Below are positions 16,409 through 23,798 of a stretch of 64,000 nucleotides of DNA, piece by piece; the first letter of the stretch is position 1, and each line of letters opens with the position of its first letter. Under the pieces are notes generated by a model, which saw only the letters and a list, made by a program, of their open reading frames with translations, was not told the origin of the DNA and did not search any database. A program made the translations under genes and the position numbers. The DNA comes from Kiloniellaceae bacterium (lineage in GTDB: Bacteria; Pseudomonadota; Alphaproteobacteria; Kiloniellales; J153), in the NCBI GenBank assembly GCA_021776135.1, contig JAJFGL010000054.1, positions 1 to 64,000 of the forward strand, given 5' to 3'.

Positions 16409-17176
16409 TCAGCGCCCATCCGCGAGCACCGTTTCGACCCCGCCTGCGCTCAGGGCGGCGGCCAGATCGTCCGGCGCCGGGCGGTCGGCGATCAAGGTGT
16501 CGAAGTCGGCGAAACCGCAAACCTTGACCAGGGCGGTGCGGCCGAACTTGGAAGCGTCGGTGACCACGATGCGCTTCTCGCCCCGGGTCAGCACCCGGCG
16601 CGCGAACTCGGCCTCCTCCAGGCTGTAATCCATGGGCCCGGTGGCGGCGTCCAGGGCGCCGATGGAAATGACCGCGTGACGGACCTTGAAGTGGGAAATG
16701 AAGTCGATGGCCGAGCGCCCGAAGGCGGCGCCGTTATCGCCGCGCAGCTCGCCCCCGGCCATGTAAACCGTGTTGCCGTTGACGGTCGCCAGGGTGCGGG
16801 CGATGTCGGAGGAATTGGTGACCACGGTCAAGCCGTGCTTTTTCAACAGCTCGCGTCCCAGAAGGCTGGTGGTGGTGCCGGTGTCGAGCATGACCGAATC
16901 GCCGTCCTCGATCCCCCGCGCGGCTTCAACCGCGATGGCGCGCTTGGCCCCGGCATGGTCGCGCATCCGCCGTTCGAAGGGCGCCTCCCCGACCTGATAA
17001 GGCAGGGTCACGGCGCCGTGCATCTTGAGCAACTCCCCCACCTGGGCCAGCGGCTTCACGTCGCGGCGGATGGTCTCCAGGGAAACCCCCAGGCGCGCGG
17101 CCAGGCCGGCGACGGTGCAGGTGCCCTCCTCGCGCAGGATTCGCAGGATCGCCGAATGCCGTTTGGAATGACGCAT
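16409..17176 (-). CDS. DeoR/GlpR-family transcriptional regulator
   Basis: 255 residues. The N-terminal winged helix-turn-helix is TVAGLAARLGVSLETIRRDVKPL (about residues 21-43). The C-terminal DeoR sensor domain follows, with DGDSVMLDTGTTTSLLGREL and TLATVNGNTVYMAGGELRG, the phosphosugar-isomerase-like fold of the family. It is divergent from the betaine-transport/demethylation operon at 17435 and upstream of the dehydrogenase at 15264, so it could control both. DeoR proteins usually sense phosphorylated metabolites, which is notable because the divergent operon encodes two kinase-like proteins. Confidence 0.92.
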   Translation of the reverse strand: MRHSKRHSAILRILREEGTCTVAGLAARLGVSLETIRRDVKPLAQVGELLKMHGAVTLPYQVGEAPFERRMRDHAGAKRAIAVEAARGIEDGDSVMLDTGTTTSLLGRELLKKHGLTVVTNSSDIARTLATVNGNTVYMAGGELRGDNGAAFGRSAIDFISHFKVRHAVISIGALDAATGPMDYSLEEAEFARRVLTRGEKRIVVTDASKFGRTALVKVCGFADFDTLIADRPAPDDLAAALSAGGVETVLADGR

Positions 17177-17181
17177 GTCAG

Positions 17182-17245
17182 GCCTGTTTCATGGCAATTT
17201 GTGGGTATTGACCGATTTAATGTGGCAAAATACCAAGAAACAGGC
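17182..17245. promoter_or_regulatory. Nested inverted repeat between the DeoR gene and the betaine operon
   Basis: GCCTGTTTC (17182-17190) and GAAACAGGC (17237-17245) are perfect inverses 55 bases apart; inside them GGTATT (17204-17209) faces AATACC (17229-17234). The placement in the divergent gap suits a regulator site. Confidence 0.5.
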
Positions 17246-17434
17246 AAGAGCTGCCCGGAAATATTCGCCTAAGCCCACATTTTCGGCACCTGGCCAATTG
17301 ACAGGCCCGGCCCGGAGCGTAAGACTTGATCCGGTTAAATCAAACGCCGCGTCCTGGGCAAAGCCGGGGCGGCTATCCGCGCGCAAGCCCAACTTAAAAA
17401 GGGCCCGCGTCCACTTTAGGCAAGGAGGATATCC

Positions 17435-18397
17435 ATGTTTCACCGGGGCCGAACCACAAGCATTCTGGCCGCCGCGGCGGCGCTGATCGCGGCCGGCGCC
17501 TGGGCGCCACAAGCCCAGGCCGGGGTCGAATCCAAAGACCCGATCAAGCTGACCCTGCACGACTGGACCGGGCAGTTCATCACCACCAAAATCATGGGCG
17601 AGGTCTTGAAAAAGGCCGGCTACAACATCGAGTACGTCCAGGCCGATTACCTGGCCCAGTTCGCGGGCCTGAAGACCGGCGATCTGCATGTTGCCATGGA
17701 GATTTGGGAAACCACCGGGCGCGACGCCATGGACGAGGCCACGGCCACCGGCAAGGTCGTCAACCTGGGCGAGACCGGCCTGCAGGCGATCGAGGAATGG
17801 TGGTATCCGGCCTATATGAAGGACCGCTGTCCGGGCCTGCCCGACTGGAAGGCCCTGGGCAAGTGCGCCGAGGCATTCTCGGTCCCCGAAACCGCGCCCA
17901 ACGGGCGCTACCTGGGCGGCCCCGTCACCTGGGGCGGCTTCGACGACGAACGGGTCGAGGCCTTGGGGCTAGACTTCGAGGTCGTCCACGCGGGCACCGA
18001 CGCGGCCTTGTTCGCCGAGCTGGAATCCGCCTATCAGCGCCAGGCGCCGATCCTGCTGTGGGTCTATGCCCCGCACTGGGCGCCGGTGAAATACAAGGGC
18101 GAATGGGTCGATTTCCCCAAGTATTCCGCCGCTTGCTATAACGACGCCTCCTGGGGCAGCAACAAAAACGCCAAGTACGACTGCGGCAAGCCGCGCGGCC
18201 CGATCTGGAAGGTCTCCTGGGCCGGGCTCAAGGACAAATGGCCGGGCGCCCACGACACCATCGTCAAGTCCAATATCAACAACGACGAAATGGGCGCCAT
18301 GGTTTCGGCCGTGGATCTGGACGGGCAAAAGGTCGATGCCGTGGTCGCCGAATGGATCGCCAAGAACGAAGGCCGCTGGAAAACCTGGCTGCCTTAA
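17435..18397 (+). CDS. Glycine betaine/choline-type ABC transporter substrate-binding protein
   Basis: 320 residues with a strong AGGAGG ribosome site. A Sec signal peptide ends near AQA-GVE (residue 29). The mature protein is an OpuAC/ProX-type binding protein (LTLHDWTGQFITTKIMGEVLKKAGYNIEYVQ, HVAMEIWETTG, GLQAIEEWWYPAYMKD), rich in Trp and Tyr as needed for cation-pi binding of a quaternary ammonium ligand, with one likely disulfide (Cys-Pro-Gly ... Gly-Lys-Cys). It is the first gene of an operon with a fused permease. Glycine betaine or a close relative is the likely ligand given the demethylating enzymes downstream. Confidence 0.92.
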   Translation: MFHRGRTTSILAAAAALIAAGAWAPQAQAGVESKDPIKLTLHDWTGQFITTKIMGEVLKKAGYNIEYVQADYLAQFAGLKTGDLHVAMEIWETTGRDAMDEATATGKVVNLGETGLQAIEEWWYPAYMKDRCPGLPDWKALGKCAEAFSVPETAPNGRYLGGPVTWGGFDDERVEALGLDFEVVHAGTDAALFAELESAYQRQAPILLWVYAPHWAPVKYKGEWVDFPKYSAACYNDASWGSNKNAKYDCGKPRGPIWKVSWAGLKDKWPGAHDTIVKSNINNDEMGAMVSAVDLDGQKVDAVVAEWIAKNEGRWKTWLP

Positions 18398-18420
18398 GTT
18401 TCGCGTTACTCTGACCGGGA

Positions 18421-18446
18421 GGGGGCGGGCTTCTTTGCGCGCCCCC
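18421..18446 (+). terminator. Intercistronic hairpin after the binding-protein gene
   Basis: GGGGGCG (18421-18427) pairs with CGCCCCC (18440-18446) over a 12-base loop, with no T-run. Such hairpins after binding-protein genes typically stabilise that part of the message. Confidence 0.5.
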
Positions 18447-18455
18447 TGCTAGAGC

Positions 18456-20465
18456 ATGAACCCAATTCCCAGCAGTTCGGCCGCGCCAGCGGGGCGGTGG
18501 CCCAAGGTTCTGGTGTGGGGGCTGGCCTTCGCCCTGGCGGCGGTGCTCTGGGCCTGGGGCGGCGAGATAGCGCCCTGGGCGGTGAAGTACCCGCGTGCCT
18601 GGATCGTGCCGCTCAAGTTCTGGATTTCCGACGCCATGACCTGGCTGGTCGAGGACGCGACTTTCGGCCTCTTTACCTTTACCGAGCTAACCCGCGGCAT
18701 TTCCTGGGCGATCGAGCGGCCTTACCGGCTGGCCCTGGGCCTGCTGTCCCATGGTTTGCTTCAAGGCCAGGGCTCGGACGCGGTGCAAATTCTGCCGCCC
18801 CTGACCTGGATATCGGTGGTCGCCATGGTCGTGGCCCTGGGCCGCTACACCAAGGATTGGACCCTGGCGGCCCTGGCCGGTGGTTGCTTCGCCTATCTCG
18901 CCGTCTTCGGGCAATGGCAGGGCGCCATGATTACCCTGGCCTCGATCCTGATCGCGGTGCCCTTCGGGATCGCAGGCGGATTGTTCGCCGGTTTGGCGAG
19001 CTACCGCTGGCGCCCGGTCGAGCGGATAATCCGGCCGGTGCTGGATTTGATGCAGACGGTGCCGGTTTTCGCCTATCTGGTGCCGATCCTGTTTCTCTTC
19101 GGCTTCGGTCCCGTATCGGCCATCGTCGCGACCATCGTCTATGCCATGCCGCCCATGGTCCGCATCACCATCCTGGCCCTGCGCGCGGTGCCGGAGGAAT
19201 CCCGCGACCTGGGCCACATGGTCGGTTGCAGCGCCCGCCAGATGACCTGGAAAATTATGGTGCCCAGCGCCATGCCCGGCCTCATGGTCGGGGTCAATCA
19301 GGTCATCATGCTGACCCTGAACATGGTCATCATCGCCTCCATGATCGGCGCCGGGGGCTTGGGATTCGAGGTGCTGTCGTCCCTGCGCCGCCTGGATATC
19401 GGGGCGGGAATCGAATCCGGGGTGGCGATCGTGGTTCTGGCCATCGCCCTCGACCGGCTGTCGCAAGCCCTGGCCAACAAGACCCAACCGGCCCACATTG
19501 AGGCCGCCGCCCGGCAATCCCTATGGCGCCGCCATCCCTATACCAGCGTGTGCCTGATCATCGTCTTCGCCACCGGCCTGGCCGGCCTGGCCGCCGGCTG
19601 GGTGCAAAGCTACCCCGAGGCCTGGGCGGTCACCACCGGCAGCATGTGGGATGACCTGGTGCGCTGGATCAACGTCAACTACTTCGATCAACTGGAAGCG
19701 GTCAAGACGGCGATCCTGCTGAACATCCTGATCCCCTTCAAGCGCTTGCTGCTCGGCCTGCCCTGGGTCGCGGTGGTGGCTTTCCTGGCGGCGGCGGGCT
19801 GGGCCTTGGGCGGCTGGCGCCTGGCCCTGCTGTGCGCGCTTTTGAGTAGCTTCATCGCCTTGGTGGGCTTGTGGCCCAAGTCGATGATTACCGTCTATTT
19901 GTGCGGGATATCAGTGATCTTCGCCGGCATCATCGGCATTCCCATCGGCATCCTGGCGGCGGAGCGCGAGCGGGTCTGGAGCGGCGTTAAGGTGGCCATC
20001 GATACCCTGCAAACCTTGCCGTCCTTCGTTTACCTCATGCCCGTGGTCATGCTGTTCAGGGTCGGCGATTTCGCCGCCATGATCGCGGTGGTCGCCTACG
20101 CCCTGGCGCCGGCCATCCGCTATACCGCCCACGGTATCCGCCGCGTCGATCCGCAGTTGATCGATGCCGGTATCGCCTGCGGCTGCACCCGCTTCCAGAT
20201 CCTGACCAAGATCAAACTCAAGCTGGCCTTGCCGGAAATCATGCTCGGCATCAATCAGACCATCATGCTGGCCCTGTCCATGCTGGTGATCACGGCCCTG
20301 GTGGGCACGCGGGATCTTGGACAAGAGGTTTATATCGCCTTGACCAAGGCCGACACCGGGCGCGGCATCGTGGCCGGCCTGTGCGTCGCCTTCATCGCCA
20401 TCATCGCCGACCGCCTGATAACCGCCGGCGCCCGGCGCGCCAAGGCGCGCTTGGGACTGGAGTGA
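18456..20465 (+). CDS. Fused double permease of a glycine betaine/proline-type ABC importer
   Basis: 669 residues, about twice the usual ProW length. Two complete permease halves are visible, each with six or so membrane helices and an EAA loop: first half LRAVPEESRDLGHMVGCSARQMTWKIMVPSAMPGLMVGVNQ, second half IRRVDPQLIDAGIACGCTRFQILTKIKLKLALPEIMLGINQ. Both end in the NxxIMLxLxMxVI block of the ProW family. Fusion means one polypeptide forms the whole channel. No ATP-binding subunit is encoded nearby, so the ATPase must be elsewhere in the genome. The permease stop is 5 bases before the next start. Confidence 0.92.
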   Translation: MNPIPSSSAAPAGRWPKVLVWGLAFALAAVLWAWGGEIAPWAVKYPRAWIVPLKFWISDAMTWLVEDATFGLFTFTELTRGISWAIERPYRLALGLLSHGLLQGQGSDAVQILPPLTWISVVAMVVALGRYTKDWTLAALAGGCFAYLAVFGQWQGAMITLASILIAVPFGIAGGLFAGLASYRWRPVERIIRPVLDLMQTVPVFAYLVPILFLFGFGPVSAIVATIVYAMPPMVRITILALRAVPEESRDLGHMVGCSARQMTWKIMVPSAMPGLMVGVNQVIMLTLNMVIIASMIGAGGLGFEVLSSLRRLDIGAGIESGVAIVVLAIALDRLSQALANKTQPAHIEAAARQSLWRRHPYTSVCLIIVFATGLAGLAAGWVQSYPEAWAVTTGSMWDDLVRWINVNYFDQLEAVKTAILLNILIPFKRLLLGLPWVAVVAFLAAAGWALGGWRLALLCALLSSFIALVGLWPKSMITVYLCGISVIFAGIIGIPIGILAAERERVWSGVKVAIDTLQTLPSFVYLMPVVMLFRVGDFAAMIAVVAYALAPAIRYTAHGIRRVDPQLIDAGIACGCTRFQILTKIKLKLALPEIMLGINQTIMLALSMLVITALVGTRDLGQEVYIALTKADTGRGIVAGLCVAFIAIIADRLITAGARRAKARLGLE

Positions 20466-20470
20466 AAGAC

Positions 20471-21349
20471 ATGAACTTGAATGACGCCCGGCGAAAAGTA
20501 GCCGCCTTATCCTGCTGGAAGTCCCCAGTCGAGCCCGAGGTTCTCGGCGGCGGCATCACCAACCGGAATTTCACGGTTCAAGACGGGGCCGAGAAATTCG
20601 TGGTCCGCGTGGGCGGCGATATTCCCCGCCATCAGATTATGCGTTTCAACGAACGCGCCGCCTCCCAAGCCGCCCATGCCGCCGGGATATCGCCGGAGGT
20701 CGTCCATGCCGAGGAAGGCATCCTGGTGCTGCGTTTCATCGAAGGCAAAACCCTGAGCGACGCCGATGTGCGCGAGGATGCGGTGCTGGCGAGGATTCTG
20801 CCGCTGATCCAGCGCTGCCACAGGGAAATGCCGAAGCACGTACGCGGCCCAGCACTTATTTTCTGGGTTTTTCATGTCCTGCGCGACTACGCCCAAAGCT
20901 TGCGCGAAGGAAACTCCCGCCACATGCCGCGCCTTGCCGGTTTGATGGATACGGCCCGCGATTTGGAGCAAGCCGTGGGGCCGGTCGAGATCGTCTTCGG
21001 GCACAACGATCTTCTGGCCGCCAACTTCATGGACGACGGCACGCGCCTATGGCTGATCGATTGGGATTACGCCGGTTTCAATTCGCCCCTGTTCGATCTC
21101 GCCAATTTGGCCACCAACAACGGGCTAAACGCGCACCAAGAAGACTGGCTGCTCGCCACCTACTATGGCCGCGCGCCGGACGCGGCCTTGCGGCGGCGCT
21201 ATGGCGCCATGAAGTGCGCCTCGCTGTTGCGCGAAACCCTTTGGAGCATGGTGTCGGAGATTCACTCCACCATCGATTTCGACTACGCCAGCTACACCGC
21301 CACGAATCTGGACCGCTTCGAACGCACCCTCGAAGCGGTGAGGTCTTAG
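20471..21349 (+). CDS. Choline-kinase-like phosphotransferase (first paralogue)
   Basis: 292 residues from the ATG just after the permease stop; the open frame extends upstream only inside the permease gene. Aminoglycoside/choline-kinase fold: N-lobe GGGITNRNFTVQDGAEKFVVRVGG with the ATP-binding Lys/Arg strand, catalytic Brenner motif FGHNDLLAANFM, and metal-binding LIDWDYAGFNSPLFDLANL. Choline, ethanolamine or a methylated amino alcohol could be the acceptor. Its neighbours oxidise dimethylglycine-like compounds, which makes its role unclear. A second paralogue closes the operon. Confidence 0.88.
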   Translation: MNLNDARRKVAALSCWKSPVEPEVLGGGITNRNFTVQDGAEKFVVRVGGDIPRHQIMRFNERAASQAAHAAGISPEVVHAEEGILVLRFIEGKTLSDADVREDAVLARILPLIQRCHREMPKHVRGPALIFWVFHVLRDYAQSLREGNSRHMPRLAGLMDTARDLEQAVGPVEIVFGHNDLLAANFMDDGTRLWLIDWDYAGFNSPLFDLANLATNNGLNAHQEDWLLATYYGRAPDAALRRRYGAMKCASLLRETLWSMVSEIHSTIDFDYASYTATNLDRFERTLEAVRS

Positions 21350-21353
21350 AGCC

Positions 21354-23798
21354 ATGGCCGGTCTTCCCGAGCGCGCGCAAATCGTGGTGATCGGCGGCGG
21401 CATTATCGGTTGCTCGACCGCCTATCACCTGGCCCGCGATCACAAGGCCGATGTGGTTCTGCTGGAAAGCGGGCAGCTTACCAACGGCGCGACCTGGCAC
21501 GCCGCCGGGCTGGTCGGGCAACTGCGGACCTCCGCCAGCATCACCCAGGTCTTGAAGTATTCCGTCGATCTCTACACCCGCCTGGAGGCAGAGACCGGCC
21601 TGGCCACCGGCTGGAAGCAGAACGGCGGCCTGCGCCTGGCCTGTAACCGGGAACGCTGGACCGAGATCAAGCGCCAGGCGACCACCGCCCAAAGCTTCGG
21701 CCTGGAAATGAACCTGCTGACACCTAGCGAAGCGAAGCAGCTCTGGCCCCTGATGGACACCGGCGATCTTGTCGGCGCCGCCTTCCTGCCCAGTGACGGC
21801 CAGGCTTCGCCCTCCGACATTACCCAGTCCCTGGCCAAGGGTGCGCGCATGAACGGCGCCCGCATTCACGAGAAAATCGCCGTCACCGGCTTCGTTATCG
21901 AAAAAGGGCGCATCGCCGGGGTGCGCACCGCCCAAGGCGACATCGCCTGCGAGAAGGCGGTGATCTGCTGCGGCATGTGGTCGCCCCAGGTCGCGGCCCT
22001 GGCCGGAGTCTCCGTGCCCCTGCAAGCCGTGCAGCATCAATACATGATGACCGAGCCGGTCGCGGGCGTGACCCCGGACATGCCGACCCTGCGCGATCCC
22101 GACCGCCTGATCTACTTCAAGGAAGAAGTCGGCGGCTTGGTCATGGGCGGCTACGAACAAAACCCAATCCCCTGGGCACGCGATGTCATCCCCGAGGATT
22201 TTTCCTTCCAGCTGCTCGACTCCGATTGGGATCATTTCGAACCCTTGATGGAACAGGCCCTGGCGCGGGTGCCGGCGCTGGAAACAGCCGGGGTCAAGCA
22301 ACTGCTCAACGGGCCGGAAAGTTTCACCCCTGACGGCAATTACATCATGGGCGAGACGCCGGAGGTGCGGAACCTTTTCGTCGGCTGCGGCTTCAATGCG
22401 TTCGGCATCGCGGCGGGCGGCGGCGCCGGCTGGTCCCTGGCGGAATGGATTATCAATGGCGAACAGCCGCTCGACCTCTGGAGCGTGGACATTCGCCGCT
22501 TCGCCGCCATGCACCGGGACAAGCCCTGGGTCCGCGAACGCACCCTGGAAGCCTATGGCAAGCATTACACGGTCGCCTTCCCCCACGAGGAATACGAAAG
22601 CGGCCGGCCGCTCATCGTCTCGCCGCTCTATATGCGCCTCAAGGCCTTGCGCGGCTGCTTCGGATCCAAGCTGGGGTGGGAGCGGCCCAACTGGTTCGCG
22701 CCCGAGGGGGTGGAGCCCAGCGATGTTTATTCCATGGGTAAACAAAACTGGTTCGATCATGTGGCCGAAGAACACCGGGCCTGCCGGGAACGGGTGGCTC
22801 TCTTCGATCAATCCTCCTTCGCCAAGTTCGAATTGCACGGCCCCGATGCCGAGGCCGCCTTGTCCTGGATTTGCGCCAACGATGTGGCGGTGCCGCCGGG
22901 GCGCGTGGTTTATACCCAGATGCTCAATAGCCGGGGCGGGATCGAATGCGACCTGACCGTCGCCCGCCTGGCGCCGGACCGCTACTACATCGTCACCGGC
23001 ACCGGCTTCCGCACCCACGACGCGGCCTGGATACGCGACCGCATCGGCGCGGACCTGGACGCAAAACTGATCGACGTGACCCAGGACTTCGGCACCCTAT
23101 CCCTCTTCGGGCCGCGCGCGCGTGAAGTTCTGGCGCAGGTCACGGAGGCCGATATTTCCCATGAGGGTTTTCCCTTCGCCCAGATGCGCGAGATCGACAT
23201 CGCCGGTCATGGCGTCAGGGCCCTGCGCCTGACCTACGTCGGGGAACTGGGCTGGGAGATGCACATGCCCATCGACGCTTTGGGGCGGGTATTCGACGCG
23301 GTCATGGCGGCGGGCGCGCCCTTCGGCATCGCCCCCGCCGGGTACCGGGCGATCGAATCCCTGCGTCTGGAGAAAGGCTACCGGGCCTGGGGCGCCGACA
23401 TCACCCCGAATGAGTCGCCGCTTGAGGCCGGGCTCGGCTGGGCGGTGAAGTTGAAATCGGAAACGCCCTTCCTGGGCCGGGCGGCGGCGGAAAAAGCTGC
23501 CAATACCCTGCCGCGCAAAAAGCTCGCCTGTTTCACCCTGGACGATCCTGACACGGTGCTGGTCGGGCGCGAGACCATCCTGCGTGACGGGAAACCCGCC
23601 GGATACCTGACCAGCGCCGGTTTCGGACACACCGTCGGCAAACCCATCGGCTACGGTTATGTCCGCGACGCGCAAGGCGTGACGAACGACTACTTGCGTG
23701 CCGGAACTTACGAGCTGGTGGTGGCGAACGAGAAAGTGCCGGCCCGCTTACATCTCGGTCCGCTCTACGATCCGGACATGAAAAAAATCAAATGCTGA
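21354..23798 (+). CDS. Dimethylglycine/sarcosine dehydrogenase-like flavoprotein (first paralogue)
   Basis: 814 residues, the length of mitochondrial-type dimethylglycine dehydrogenases. Domain order: FAD-binding DAO domain (VVIGGGIIGCSTAYHLA, residues 11-27) with TWHAAGLVG whose His49 matches the covalent-FAD His of the family, an FAO_M linker, and a C-terminal GcvT-like tetrahydrofolate-binding domain from about residue 430 (ERVALFDQSSFAKFELHG, YVGELGWEMHMP, GYRAIESLRLEKGYRAWGADI). Such enzymes oxidatively demethylate N-methylglycines and pass the one-carbon unit to tetrahydrofolate. Two close paralogues overlap head to tail here, perhaps splitting dimethylglycine and sarcosine steps. Confidence 0.93.
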   Translation: MAGLPERAQIVVIGGGIIGCSTAYHLARDHKADVVLLESGQLTNGATWHAAGLVGQLRTSASITQVLKYSVDLYTRLEAETGLATGWKQNGGLRLACNRERWTEIKRQATTAQSFGLEMNLLTPSEAKQLWPLMDTGDLVGAAFLPSDGQASPSDITQSLAKGARMNGARIHEKIAVTGFVIEKGRIAGVRTAQGDIACEKAVICCGMWSPQVAALAGVSVPLQAVQHQYMMTEPVAGVTPDMPTLRDPDRLIYFKEEVGGLVMGGYEQNPIPWARDVIPEDFSFQLLDSDWDHFEPLMEQALARVPALETAGVKQLLNGPESFTPDGNYIMGETPEVRNLFVGCGFNAFGIAAGGGAGWSLAEWIINGEQPLDLWSVDIRRFAAMHRDKPWVRERTLEAYGKHYTVAFPHEEYESGRPLIVSPLYMRLKALRGCFGSKLGWERPNWFAPEGVEPSDVYSMGKQNWFDHVAEEHRACRERVALFDQSSFAKFELHGPDAEAALSWICANDVAVPPGRVVYTQMLNSRGGIECDLTVARLAPDRYYIVTGTGFRTHDAAWIRDRIGADLDAKLIDVTQDFGTLSLFGPRAREVLAQVTEADISHEGFPFAQMREIDIAGHGVRALRLTYVGELGWEMHMPIDALGRVFDAVMAAGAPFGIAPAGYRAIESLRLEKGYRAWGADITPNESPLEAGLGWAVKLKSETPFLGRAAAEKAANTLPRKKLACFTLDDPDTVLVGRETILRDGKPAGYLTSAGFGHTVGKPIGYGYVRDAQGVTNDYLRAGTYELVVANEKVPARLHLGPLYDPDMKKIKC

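Noticed and set aside
21078-23018. A 646-codon minus-strand open frame opposite the first dimethylglycine-dehydrogenase-like gene
   Set aside because: The plus strand encodes a well-conserved multi-domain flavoprotein, and the minus-strand product is low-complexity without recognisable motifs.
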